NCBI GenBank assembly: GCA_963929535.1
Contig: CAWVIZ010000016.1
Coordinates: 62,001-126,000 of the forward strand
From: Pullilachnospira sp963929535
Lineage (GTDB): Bacteria > Bacillota > Clostridia > Lachnospirales > Lachnospiraceae
DNA length: 64,000 nt
Reading direction: 5' to 3'
The first letter of the stretch is position 1. Every line of letters begins with the position of its first letter. This document shows, one piece after another, positions 35,933 through 44,332 of the stretch. The notes below the pieces were generated by a model that saw only the letters and a program-made list of their open reading frames with translations, was not told the origin of the DNA and ran no database searches. A program made the translations under genes and the position numbers.

Positions 35933-36772
35933 TCAGCCTTTCACACTTCCGCTGGTCATACCTTCAATAAATTTTCTGCTGAACAGCAGGTACAGAATGA
36001 TCACAGGCGCGATACTGATAATGCTTGCCGTATAGATTCTTGCCATATTGGACGCATATTGGCCGGTAAACCTGACAAATCTGGTGGCTACTGTCTTTAA
36101 AGGATCCGAGGTAACAAACGTATTGGCCCACAGATATTCATTCCATACATTCACAAATACCAGAAGCGCGATCGTCAGAAACATAGGCTTGGCAATGGGA
36201 ACCGTGATCTTCAGAAAAGAATCCAGTTCACTGCAGCCGTCAATCTTGGCTGCTTCCTCCAGTTCTCTGGGAATTCCCATTAAGAACGTCTTCAGCAGCA
36301 GCATATTAAACGGGATCTGCATCGCCGTATAGACGATCATCAGACTCACTCTGGTATCGATCAAACCGAGACTGTTCAAAATAGAATAGTCCGGGACAAT
36401 ATACAGAAAAGACGGAAGAGAAATCGCTACAAAAAAGTATGCCGTCATGAATCCCTTCAGCCTGAACTCCAGCTTGCTCAGAGCATACGCCCCCAGCCCG
36501 ACTACCGTCAAAACAATTACGATCACCACAGCCGCTACCAGAATGGTATTTACATAGGCGACTCCATATTCACCGATCCTCCATGTATCCGCATAGTTTA
36601 CAAGAGAAAACTGTTCAGGAAGGCCAATGGGCATTGTTTTTACCTGCCGGTCCGTCCTCATGGTATTCAGAAACACCTGCAACAGAGGGATCAGTGCGAA
36701 CAGCGCCATAAAGATCAGAAAAAGCCACTTTACAAATCCAAGAATTCTTTTTTTCACGCCCCTATTCATCAT
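35933..36772 (-). CDS. Carbohydrate ABC transporter permease (MalG-type)
   Basis: 279 residues and six transmembrane helices. The EAA loop reads ELEEAAKIDGCSELDSFLKI, where the ATPase docks, then TVPIAKPMF. The first residues LKWLFLIFMALFALIPLLQ form helix one. I chose ATGATG at 36772 because GGAGG lies five bases upstream and the start overlaps the previous permease by 11 bases; the longer frame to 36859 lies within that gene. With the other permease and the binding protein it completes the importer. The ATPase (MsmK-type) is not encoded here and is probably shared. Confidence 0.92.
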   Translation of the reverse strand: MMNRGVKKRILGFVKWLFLIFMALFALIPLLQVFLNTMRTDRQVKTMPIGLPEQFSLVNYADTWRIGEYGVAYVNTILVAAVVIVIVLTVVGLGAYALSKLEFRLKGFMTAYFFVAISLPSFLYIVPDYSILNSLGLIDTRVSLMIVYTAMQIPFNMLLLKTFLMGIPRELEEAAKIDGCSELDSFLKITVPIAKPMFLTIALLVFVNVWNEYLWANTFVTSDPLKTVATRFVRFTGQYASNMARIYTASIISIAPVIILYLLFSRKFIEGMTSGSVKG

Positions 36773-37655
36773 CCAAGCCTCCCCGTTTACTAACCCATTT
36801 CTGGAAGAAATACAGCAGGACGCAGATTCCGCTCTGCAGTACGCAAAGGGCATTGGCATATCCCGCTCTGTATTTTACAAACGCATTTTTATAAATCCAT
36901 GTAGCCATGATCTCTGTGGAATTGGCGGGTCCTCCGTTGGTCATTACATATACATAGTCAAACGTCAGGAATGACCACATCACCGTCATGATCAATATAA
37001 AAGCGATAGTCTGTCTGATCCCCGGAATAGATACGTGGATCAGTTCCTGAAATCCGTTTGCTCCATCTACTCTGGCCGCTTCATATAAAGTGGGATCCAC
37101 CTGCTGGAGCGCTCCCAGAAACAGTACCATAACAAATCCCCACCAATGCCAGTTATCCACAAACGCCACTGAAAACAGGGCAATCTTGGGATCCCCCAAC
37201 CAAAGTACTTTGGAAAGGCTTTCCAATCCCAACTTAGCAAAAATCGTATTCAGGCCGTAAAACGGATTCATATACGCCGTCCAGATCTTGCCTGCCACTA
37301 CAGCCGATATTACATACGGCAAAAAGTACACCGTTCTTAAAAACATCTGCCCGCGTCTGATCCTGCTGACCAAAATCGCCACAAAGAATCCCAGTATCAA
37401 TGGTACGGTAATAAATACCGCCAGCCACTCCAGGTTATGTATCACCGCCATCTTAACGACAGAATCCTTTGTAAAAATCTCTACAAAGTTCTGAAAGCCT
37501 ATAAATTTTGCCTTTCCCAGACCATTCCAGTCGAACAGAGACATCACCAATGTGCTCAATGACGGAAGAGTCACTACACAGCAATGAATCAGAAATGCCG
37601 GCAAAATAAACCAATAAGCAACCAGATGAGATTTTTTCCTTTTCGCGCTTTTCAT
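36762..37655 (-). CDS. Carbohydrate ABC transporter permease (MalF/UgpA-type)
   Basis: 297 residues, six transmembrane helices, N terminus KSHLVAYWFILPAFLIHC and EAA loop TLYEAARVDGANGFQELIHVSIP. It pairs with the next permease to form the translocation channel. It follows the binding-protein gene after an 82-base gap that holds a stable stem-loop. Confidence 0.92.
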   Translation of the reverse strand: MKSAKRKKSHLVAYWFILPAFLIHCCVVTLPSLSTLVMSLFDWNGLGKAKFIGFQNFVEIFTKDSVVKMAVIHNLEWLAVFITVPLILGFFVAILVSRIRRGQMFLRTVYFLPYVISAVVAGKIWTAYMNPFYGLNTIFAKLGLESLSKVLWLGDPKIALFSVAFVDNWHWWGFVMVLFLGALQQVDPTLYEAARVDGANGFQELIHVSIPGIRQTIAFILIMTVMWSFLTFDYVYVMTNGGPANSTEIMATWIYKNAFVKYRAGYANALCVLQSGICVLLYFFQKWVSKRGGLDDE

Positions 37656-37684
37656 ACCCTCAATCCTTTCTCATCTTTTAAACA

Positions 37685-37710
37685 GGGGGCTGTTGAACCC
37701 AACAGCCCCC
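37685..37710 (-). repeat. Intercistronic stem-loop after the binding-protein gene
   Basis: Stem GGGGGCTGTT / AACAGCCCCC with a 6-base loop and no T-tract. In importer operons such hairpins often protect the 3' end of the binding-protein message and so raise its level over the permeases. Confidence 0.6.
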
Positions 37711-37737
37711 ATGGTCTGCCGCATATGCCTGCAGAGC

Positions 37738-39144
37738 TTATGGAAGCACAGGAGTTGTACCGTCCGCCAGACTGGCGTCAATGTATTCCTGTGTATTCTT
37801 CATATAATCCTCCGGACTCAGGCTTCCAAGCAATACCGCGTCAAAATTCTCATTCATATAGGTTCTGGCGTCTGCCGGGAAGAAGCACCATGAACAATAT
37901 CCGATCCGGTTTTCCGCGGAAGCTTCCGACATTACTTCGTAAGTCGCAACCACTTTTTCATCCATACCCTCCATCTTTGTATAATCGAACGCCTCAATGG
38001 CAAATGGCTGAATGGCGGTGGAATTCACTGCCGCGTAAAAAGTATCCATGTCTGTATAAAGGAAATTCAGAATCTCCGCGCAAAGATCCGGATTCTCGGA
38101 GTTTGCGCTGATCGCGTAGCTTCCGCCTACTGCCAGCGGGAAAATCTGTCCCACATCCTCATTCAATACAGGGAACAGCTGGAAGGTCCAGTTGACATCC
38201 GGGAATGTCTGAACCATATAGGTGGCAGACCAGGTTCCGGTAATAACCGCAGCCGCTCTTCCATCCGCCATAAAGGCCATCTGGTCATCCTGCGTGATCG
38301 TCTGGGAAGCTCCGTCTGTGATATAGCCCTTGTCAAACCACTCCTTAAACTTGGCAATAGGCTCTACCATTCTGGGATCATCAAAGGGAATCTCTCCGTT
38401 GATGGCTTGTTTGACCACATCCGGTCCTGCCATGCAGCTCAGCATCGTAGAATACAGATGATCCACGGCTCCCTGATAATTTGCGTTTCCAAAAGCAATG
38501 GGCATGATTCCCGCATTGTGGGCTTCTTCCATCCACGCTTCCATCTCTTCCAGATTCTGGGGAATCTCCCATCCATGCTCTTCCATCACGTCCAGATTAT
38601 AATAAATCCCCATACCTTCATAGGCAGTGGGCAGAGAATACAGCTTGTCTTTATAAATGCAGGTATTATATGCCCACTCAGATACGATATCCTGCCAGCC
38701 ATACTGCTCTGCATAGGGAGTCATATCAACCACCTTGCCGGCCTCCGCAAACTCCACAACATCGGTGGGACCATCCAGGTCCAGGATATCCGGACCGCCG
38801 CCGCCGGCAACTTCCACCATAACGTTCTGCCTGTCGCTGAAAATCTCCACTTCAAAGTCCACATTGGGAAACTGTTTCTCGATCGCTCCCACAATGTACT
38901 CGTTAAACGGCTCCAGCTGCGCGTCAGATGTCAGATAGGAAGAAATGGTAATGGTTGTCTTTTCTCCGCTGTCTGCCGGTTCCGCGGTTTCTTCCGTCTC
39001 TGTACCGGTGTCCGCGGCTTTCGTCTCAGCATCGGAAGCCGGCGTATCCGTCTGCCCGTCTCCGTCTGAACCGCAGGCTGCCAATCCCAGCGCCATCATT
39101 CCTGCAAGACCAAGTGCCAGTAATCTGTTCACGTCCTTCTTCAT
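37738..39144 (-). CDS. Extracellular solute-binding lipoprotein of a sugar ABC transporter
   Basis: 468 residues. Lipoprotein signal peptide with lipobox LGLAAC (Cys about residue 24), then a Thr/Glu/Asp-rich linker to about residue 65. The mature part is a family-1 (SBP_bac_1) binding protein: TITISSYLTSDAQLEPFNEY, DILDLDGPTDVVEFAEAGKV, FMADGRAAAVITGTWSATYM. Wide GGAGG site and a near-consensus promoter suggest high expression. The ligand is not evident; acidic and aromatic residues around YEGMGIYYNLD are typical of oligosaccharide binders. Confidence 0.93.
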   Translation of the reverse strand: MKKDVNRLLALGLAGMMALGLAACGSDGDGQTDTPASDAETKAADTGTETEETAEPADSGEKTTITISSYLTSDAQLEPFNEYIVGAIEKQFPNVDFEVEIFSDRQNVMVEVAGGGGPDILDLDGPTDVVEFAEAGKVVDMTPYAEQYGWQDIVSEWAYNTCIYKDKLYSLPTAYEGMGIYYNLDVMEEHGWEIPQNLEEMEAWMEEAHNAGIMPIAFGNANYQGAVDHLYSTMLSCMAGPDVVKQAINGEIPFDDPRMVEPIAKFKEWFDKGYITDGASQTITQDDQMAFMADGRAAAVITGTWSATYMVQTFPDVNWTFQLFPVLNEDVGQIFPLAVGGSYAISANSENPDLCAEILNFLYTDMDTFYAAVNSTAIQPFAIEAFDYTKMEGMDEKVVATYEVMSEASAENRIGYCSWCFFPADARTYMNENFDAVLLGSLSPEDYMKNTQEYIDASLADGTTPVLP

Positions 39145-39201
39145 CTCAGTTCCTCCTTCGCTTTTTACTTTTTATCGTCCTACGCAAGAAGTTCAGGTTA
39201 A

Positions 39202-39213
39202 GAAAATATTTTC
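39202..39213. promoter_or_regulatory. 12-bp palindrome in the leader of the sugar operon
   Basis: Perfect palindrome GAAAATATTTTC about 20-30 bases into the predicted transcript of the binding-protein operon. It could be a regulator site, though it lacks the central CG typical of many LacI-family operators. Confidence 0.35.
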
Positions 39214-39222
39214 CCAAACTTT

Positions 39223-39319
39223 TTTCTTATGCGATAATTATATTCTTCATCTCTCAGTTTGTCAACTTTTTATTTCATTTTTGTCAATAAAAACTATTTT
39301 TTAAACCAGTTTCTTATGC
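39223..39319. promoter_or_regulatory. Pair of candidate LacI-type operator half-sites
   Basis: The 10-mer TTTCTTATGC occurs at 39223-39232, next to the transcription start of the binding-protein operon (with TTAT-GCG-ATAA dyad symmetry at 39227-39237), and again at 39310-39319 upstream of the -35. The 87-base spacing suits two operators used by a LacI-type regulator. Confidence 0.35.
39237..39265 (-). promoter_or_regulatory. Consensus sigma-A promoter of the sugar transport operon
   Basis: TTGACA and TATAAT, both perfect hexamers, with a 17-base spacer on the minus strand. A promoter this strong normally needs a repressor, fitting the divergent LacI-type gene. Confidence 0.9.
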
Positions 39320-39405
39320 ATATTTTACAATAATCGTTGTGGCCAGTTAGAAAGAAGGCATAATAACTCCCAAAAGAGCAGGTATACGGACAGGACGCCG
39401 CTATG

Positions 39406-39434
39406 TTGAAAAAATAAACATGGCAAGTTATAAT
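39406..39434 (+). promoter_or_regulatory. Sigma-A promoter of the LacI-PfkB regulator
   Basis: TTGAAA at 39406-39411 and TATAAT at 39429-39434, 17-base spacer, about 40 bases before the ATG at 39476 with its GGAG site. Confidence 0.75.
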
Positions 39435-39475
39435 ACCCTTAACAATATCTGGTAAACAAGATCGGAGAACAGCAG

Positions 39476-41386
39476 ATGACGATAAAAGAAATAGCAAAGC
39501 TGGCGGGGGTATCTATCTCAACGGTTTCCAAGATTATCAATAACAAGGATCAGAACATTACTTCCAGGACCAGAAACCGGGTCCTTCAAATTGTCAAAGA
39601 ATACAACTATACCCCTTACAGTACAGTAAAAAGTATTTCCCGGGCAAAGACCTTCGTAATCGCGATCCTTTTAAAAGACCTTGAAAAATGCAGTCAGTTT
39701 ATCAACGGTGTTCTGGATACCGCCCAGACTCACGGGTATAATGTCATGCTCTTTGACAGTCAGAAAGACCACAGCACAGAGCTTAAGCACATTACTTCCA
39801 TCTGTAAAAACAACATCGATGCTGTAATCTGGGATCCGGTCAGCGCGGAAAGCCTGAACCACGAACACTATCTGGAAGAGCAGAATATTGCTGTTGTCTA
39901 TGTAAACGCCCCCGAAGGATGCCCCTCTTACCGCATTGATTTCAGGAAGATGGGATACGCCCTGACCCAAAAACTTCTGGATTACAAACACGATAAAATC
40001 GGTTTTCTGCTGGACCCTCAAAGTCATCGTTCCCTTATGACTCTGGAAGGTTTCAGGCAGTGTCTGTTTGACAACGGCATTCCCTTTGACGAAAAAATGC
40101 TCCTGCTTACATCGGATGAGAATTATATGCCCAAAATCCTGAATTATCAGTTTACAGGCCTGGTAAGCTCGCATTTCGCTTCCTCTCTTCTCCTTTACGC
40201 GGAAGCGGAACGTTTTCATTATCATATTCCTTATGACTTATCGTTGGTGACCTTAAAGGATGATGCTCAGGGGCCGCTTTCTTTCCCCTCCATCTCCAGC
40301 ATGAATATTCCGCACAGAGAGTTCGGCGCTTATGTGTGCCAGAAGCTTATTACTGTCTGCGAGAAAAACGGTTCACCCTCGGAAAACCTGTGGTTTTCCG
40401 GGGAATCGCAGTTGGACCGCGAAGACAGTATCAGCATACCTCCATCTTTAAGGAATAAAAAAATCGTAGTTGTGGGAAGTATCAATATTGATATGACCTT
40501 TAATGTGGACTGGCTGCCTCAGGCAGGCAAAACAACCCGTATTCTGAACGCCACCACCACGTTGGGGGGAAAAGGAGCCAACCAGGCCATGGGGGCGGCC
40601 AAGCTGGGCTGCGAAGTCACTTTGATCGGTGAACTCGGCAGCGATATGGATTCCGCTTTTATCCTGGATCTGTTAAATCAGGAGCGGATATCCACCCAGG
40701 GAATCCATCGGAGTTCTCATTTTCAGACCGGGAAAGCGTACATTTATATTGAACGGGACGGCGAAAGCTCCATTACCATCCTTGAGGGAGCCAATTCCGA
40801 CGTGTCGCCGGAGCATATCCAGCATTGTGAGCATCTGTTTAAAAACGCAGGTTTTTGCCTGCTTTCTACAGAGCTTCCGCTGCCCACGATTCTGGCCGCC
40901 GCAAAACTGGGAAGACGGATCGGAGCCCGCAATGTGGTAAAGCCCGCCGCCCAGAAAAGTATTCCCGACCAGCTTTTGGCTCTTACGGATATTTTCATTC
41001 CCAACCGCAAGGAAGCCGCTGCCCTCTGCCCCCATTATTCTTCCATCGAAGATCAGGCACGATACTTTTTTTCAAAAGGAATCCAGACCGTCATCATTAC
41101 CCTGGGAAATGAGGGCTGCTATCTGAAAGATGCCGAAACAGCCCGTTATTATCCCGCATCCGATTTCACCGCCATTGACACCACGGGAGGCGCGGATGCA
41201 TTTATCGCCGCGCTGACCAGTTATCTGACGGAAGGATATTCCATGGATCAGTCAATCCGGATCGCCGCCTACGCGGCAGGTTTCTGTATTTCCCGCCAGG
41301 GTGTGGTGCCTTCTCTTGTGGACCGCCGGACCCTTGAGACCCATATCGGAAAGCTGGAGCCGGAACTGCTTTCAAAAATCAAATAA
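39476..41386 (+). CDS. LacI-family regulator fused to a PfkB/ribokinase domain
   Basis: 636 residues, three parts. Residues 1-50: LacI helix-turn-helix MTIKEIAKLAGVSISTVSKI plus hinge region. Residues about 58-315: periplasmic-binding-protein-like sensor (TFVIAILLKDLEKCSQFINGVLD, ISSMNIPHREFG). Residues 328-625: complete PfkB fold starting IVVVGSINIDMTFNVDWLP, sugar-binding GGKGANQ at 364-370, NRKE (NxxE) at 510-513, and DTTGGAD at 568-574. The last motif is normally DTxGAGD: the catalytic Asp574 is kept but the GAG anion-hole turn is rearranged to GGA, and the NPAP loop is replaced by KPAA. It may be a weak kinase or a second sugar sensor. It is divergent from the transporter operon and probably represses it. 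Confidence 0.88.
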   Translation: MTIKEIAKLAGVSISTVSKIINNKDQNITSRTRNRVLQIVKEYNYTPYSTVKSISRAKTFVIAILLKDLEKCSQFINGVLDTAQTHGYNVMLFDSQKDHSTELKHITSICKNNIDAVIWDPVSAESLNHEHYLEEQNIAVVYVNAPEGCPSYRIDFRKMGYALTQKLLDYKHDKIGFLLDPQSHRSLMTLEGFRQCLFDNGIPFDEKMLLLTSDENYMPKILNYQFTGLVSSHFASSLLLYAEAERFHYHIPYDLSLVTLKDDAQGPLSFPSISSMNIPHREFGAYVCQKLITVCEKNGSPSENLWFSGESQLDREDSISIPPSLRNKKIVVVGSINIDMTFNVDWLPQAGKTTRILNATTTLGGKGANQAMGAAKLGCEVTLIGELGSDMDSAFILDLLNQERISTQGIHRSSHFQTGKAYIYIERDGESSITILEGANSDVSPEHIQHCEHLFKNAGFCLLSTELPLPTILAAAKLGRRIGARNVVKPAAQKSIPDQLLALTDIFIPNRKEAAALCPHYSSIEDQARYFFSKGIQTVIITLGNEGCYLKDAETARYYPASDFTAIDTTGGADAFIAALTSYLTEGYSMDQSIRIAAYAAGFCISRQGVVPSLVDRRTLETHIGKLEPELLSKIK

Positions 41387-41445
41387 AAAAGACGACTGAC
41401 GGCGCCACCTTTCTTCCCATTTCATATTTTTATACTTGCCTCATA

Positions 41446-41490
41446 AGCAAAATCCCTGCATTGCCCGTAAGGATTTGCAGGGATTTTGCT
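41446..41490. repeat. 15-bp perfect inverted repeat at the left end of the IS remnant
   Basis: AGCAAAATCCCTGCA pairs with TGCAGGGATTTTGCT around a 15-base loop. It starts 60 bases after the regulator gene. It contains the putative left terminal repeat, and the hairpin could also end the regulator transcript although no T-run follows. Confidence 0.6.
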
Positions 41491-41577
41491 GTTTCCCACG
41501 CCGCTTATTCAAAGCAGCGATCCTCTCATCCAGTTTCTGTACAAACTGTCGGCAAAGGTAGTCGGGGCTATCGGGAA

Positions 41578-42269
41578 ATAGATAGCCCCGATTACTTCAT
41601 TGTCCACGGGTATGTGAGCAATGACCGGACAGACTATCATACGCTGATCCCGATTTTAGAAAAGCACCGGAATGCATTTGGAGATACATTGGAGGCAGTG
41701 ACTGCCGACAGCGGCTACTGCAGTGAGAAGAACCTGCTGTATCTGAAAAAAAATGAGATCCGGAGTTATATCAAACTCCAGGACCATGAGAAACGAAAGG
41801 CACGGGCATACAAAGAGGACATCGGGAAGTATTCCAACATGACATACGCTGTCTTTGAAGATGAGTATTATTACATCTGCCATGATAGAAGGGGACTGCG
41901 CCATATCCGGACGGAAAGCAAGGAGATGGACGGCTACCCAGACGGTGGAAGTATACGGCTGTGCGGACTGCAGCGGCTGTGAGCATAAATCCAAATGTCT
42001 TTACAGATATAATGCCCAAAAGAATCCAGAGCGCAATAAAGTCATGAAGATCAACGTGCGGTGGGAAGCGCTGCGGGAGGAATCCAATGCGAATATCCAG
42101 ATTGAAGAAGGGATCCTGAGACGCCGGACACGGTCGATCCAGACAGAAGGACACTTTGGAGATATCAAAGAGAAGGAAAACTTCCGTCGTTTTATACCGT
42201 TCAGCAGAAAAAGTATATAAAGAATTCATGCTGTATGCGATAGGCCGGAACATTCTAAAATATCACTGA
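41578..42269 (+). pseudogene. IS1182-family transposase, C-terminal remnant with two frameshifts
   Basis: Three reading frames must be joined. The first covers DYFIVHGYVSNDRTDYHTLI, AVTADSGYCSEKNLLYLKKN and YYYICHDRRGLRHIRTESKE. A 2-base loss near 41935-41940 moves to the frame with TQTVEVYGCADCSGC and HKSKCLYRYN, the cysteine-rich motif of IS1182 transposases, then GHFGDIKEKENFRRF. Another shift near 42190-42195 leads to LYRSAEKVYKEFMLYAIGRN and the stop at 42267-42269. The N-terminal half is absent. It cannot make an active enzyme. Confidence 0.82.
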
Positions 42270-42385
42270 TTCCTGCATCATGAAATCGAGAAATACGAAG
42301 AAAAAAAGGAGCAGAAAGCCGCTTAACGGATGGAGCGCCCCTTGCAATCCAGAACAAGGGGATTTTGCGCCCTAAAATACGAGGG

Positions 42386-42458
42386 ATAAAAAGAAAGAGA
42401 CAGTCCGACAGGGAATCCGGTTCCTAAAAAAATCCGAATTCTCTGGGATTGTCTCTTT
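42386..42458 (-). terminator. Terminator of lepA
   Basis: On the minus strand a long stem-loop (arms AAAGAGACA.TCC and GGA.TGTCTCTTT, about 13 bp with one mismatch) is followed by CTTTTTATCC. It lies about 60 bases after the lepA stop. Confidence 0.75.
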
Positions 42459-42517
42459 TCTGCGTGTCAGGGGTTAAAATTCGGTATTAAACGACTCCCC
42501 CTCGTTGCCCACGGGAA

Positions 42518-44332
42518 TCAATCGCCATCCAGCTTCAGCACGCTCATAAATGCCTTCTGGGGGATTTCCACATTTCCCACCTGGCGCATCCGCTTCTTTC
42601 CTTCCTTCTGCTTTTCCAGAAGCTTCTTCTTTCTGGTGATATCTCCGCCGTAGCATTTTGCCAGCACGTCCTTTCGCATGGCGCGGACTGTCTCCCGGGC
42701 AATGATCTTTCCTCCCACAGCCGCCTGGATAGGGATCTCAAAAAGCTGCCGGGGGATCTCCTCCTTCAGCTTTTCGCACATCCTGCGCCCTCTGTCATAA
42801 GCGGAATCCGCAAAGACGATAAAGGACAGGGCATCCACCTCTTCCTTGTTCACCAGGATATCCAGCTTCACCAGATTGCTCCGCTCATAGCCCAGCATCT
42901 CATAATCAAAGGATGCATAGCCCCGGGAGCGGGATTTCAGCGCGTCAAAGAAATCGTAGATGATCTCATTCAGCGGCAGATGGTACGTCAGCAGCGCACG
43001 GGTGGTTTCCATGTATTCCATTCCCTGATACTGTCCTCTTCTCTCCTGGCAGAGATCCATAATGGGGCCGATAAATTCTGTGGTCACCATGATCTCCGCC
43101 TTTACCATCGGCTCTTCCATATAGTCGATCTCCGAAGGATCCGGAAGGTTGGAGGGATTGGTCAGGTCCATCACTTCTCCGTTAGTCTTGTGCACCTTGT
43201 ACACAACTCCCGGAGCCGTGGTCACCAGATCCAGATTGTACTCCCGCTCCAGACGTTCCTGAATGATCTCCAAGTGCAGAAGGCCCAGAAATCCGCAGCG
43301 GAATCCAAATCCCAATGCCGCCGAGGTCTCCGGTTCGTAGAACAGGGAAGCGTCGTTAAGCTGCAGCTTCTCCAGGGCATCTCTCAGATCCCCATACTTG
43401 GCTCCGTCCGCGGGATAGACGCCGCAGTATACCATGGGATTCACTTTCTTATAGCCGGGCAGCGGCTTTTCACAGGGCCGTCTGTTGTCCGTCACCGTGT
43501 CACCTACCCGGGTATCTTTCACATTTTTGATGCTGGCAGTGAAATAGCCTACCATTCCGGCGGGAAGCTCTTCGCAGGGAATGAACTGCCCTGCGCCGAA
43601 GTACCCCACTTCCACCACCTCTTCCACCGCTCCGGTAGCCATCATCCTCACCTGGGTTCCTTTTCGGATGGTACCCTCCTTGATCCGGCAGAACACGATC
43701 ACGCCTTTGTAGGAATCGTATACCGAATCAAAGATCAGCGCCTGAAGAGGCGCCTGGGGATCCCCTGTGGGAGCCGGGATCTTCTCCACGATCTGCTCCA
43801 GTACCTGGTCGATGTTCAGTCCCATTTTTGCGGAAATCCTGGGCGCATCCTCCGCCTCAATACCAATCACATCCTCAATCTCACTGATCACCCGTTCCGG
43901 CTCCGCGCTGGGAAGATCGATCTTGTTGATCACCGGAAACACATCCAGATCGTGATCCAGCGCCAGATATACATTGGCCAGTGTCTGGGCCTCGATCCCC
44001 TGGGCGGCATCCACCACCAGGATTGCCCCGTCACAGGCTGCCAGACTTCTGGAAACCTCATAATTGAAATCCACATGGCCGGGGGTGTCAATCAGATTGA
44101 AAATATACTCCTCCCCGTCCTTTGCTTTATAAATCGTACGCACGGCCTGCGCCTTGATGGTGATCCCCCGCTCTCTCTCCAGATCCATATTGTCCAGGAC
44201 CTGGGACTGCATCTCACGCTCTGTCAGAAGACCGGTCTGCTCTATGATCCGGTCCGCCAGCGTAGATTTTCCGTGGTCGATATGTGCGATAATACAGAAA
44301 TTACGAATCTTACTCTGATCGATAACTGCCAC
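42518..44332 (-). CDS. lepA: Elongation factor 4 (LepA)
   Basis: 604 residues, full length. GTPase motifs IAHIDHGKSTLADR (G1), RERGITIKAQ (G2), DTPGHVDF (G3) and NKIDLPSA (G4); the C-terminal LepA domain ends with QVGNVEIPQKAFMSVLKLD. It back-translocates stalled ribosomes. I chose the GTG at 44332 because GGAGG lies seven bases upstream and VAVIDQSKIRNFCIIAHIDH is the normal N terminus. The frame runs on to 44506, but the extra 58 residues match nothing in LepA and overlap the promoter leader. Confidence 0.96.
   Translation of the reverse strand: MAVIDQSKIRNFCIIAHIDHGKSTLADRIIEQTGLLTEREMQSQVLDNMDLERERGITIKAQAVRTIYKAKDGEEYIFNLIDTPGHVDFNYEVSRSLAACDGAILVVDAAQGIEAQTLANVYLALDHDLDVFPVINKIDLPSAEPERVISEIEDVIGIEAEDAPRISAKMGLNIDQVLEQIVEKIPAPTGDPQAPLQALIFDSVYDSYKGVIVFCRIKEGTIRKGTQVRMMATGAVEEVVEVGYFGAGQFIPCEELPAGMVGYFTASIKNVKDTRVGDTVTDNRRPCEKPLPGYKKVNPMVYCGVYPADGAKYGDLRDALEKLQLNDASLFYEPETSAALGFGFRCGFLGLLHLEIIQERLEREYNLDLVTTAPGVVYKVHKTNGEVMDLTNPSNLPDPSEIDYMEEPMVKAEIMVTTEFIGPIMDLCQERRGQYQGMEYMETTRALLTYHLPLNEIIYDFFDALKSRSRGYASFDYEMLGYERSNLVKLDILVNKEEVDALSFIVFADSAYDRGRRMCEKLKEEIPRQLFEIPIQAAVGGKIIARETVRAMRKDVLAKCYGGDITRKKKLLEKQKEGKKRMRQVGNVEIPQKAFMSVLKLDGD

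Larger units (their letters stand above)
41446..42369 (+). mobile_element. Internally deleted IS1182-type insertion sequence remnant
   Basis: A decayed element of about 0.92 kb. Putative terminal repeats GCAAAATCCC (41447-41456) and GGGATTTTGC (42359-42368) face each other, and between them only the C-terminal part of a transposase survives. Intact IS1182 members are about 1.6-1.7 kb, so roughly the first half of the transposase gene is lost. It sits exactly between the sugar locus and the lepA terminator. Confidence 0.6.

Noticed and set aside
39405..39421. Possible catabolite-responsive element near the regulator promoter (TTGAAAAAATAAACAT)
   Set aside because: The central CG required in cre sites is missing.
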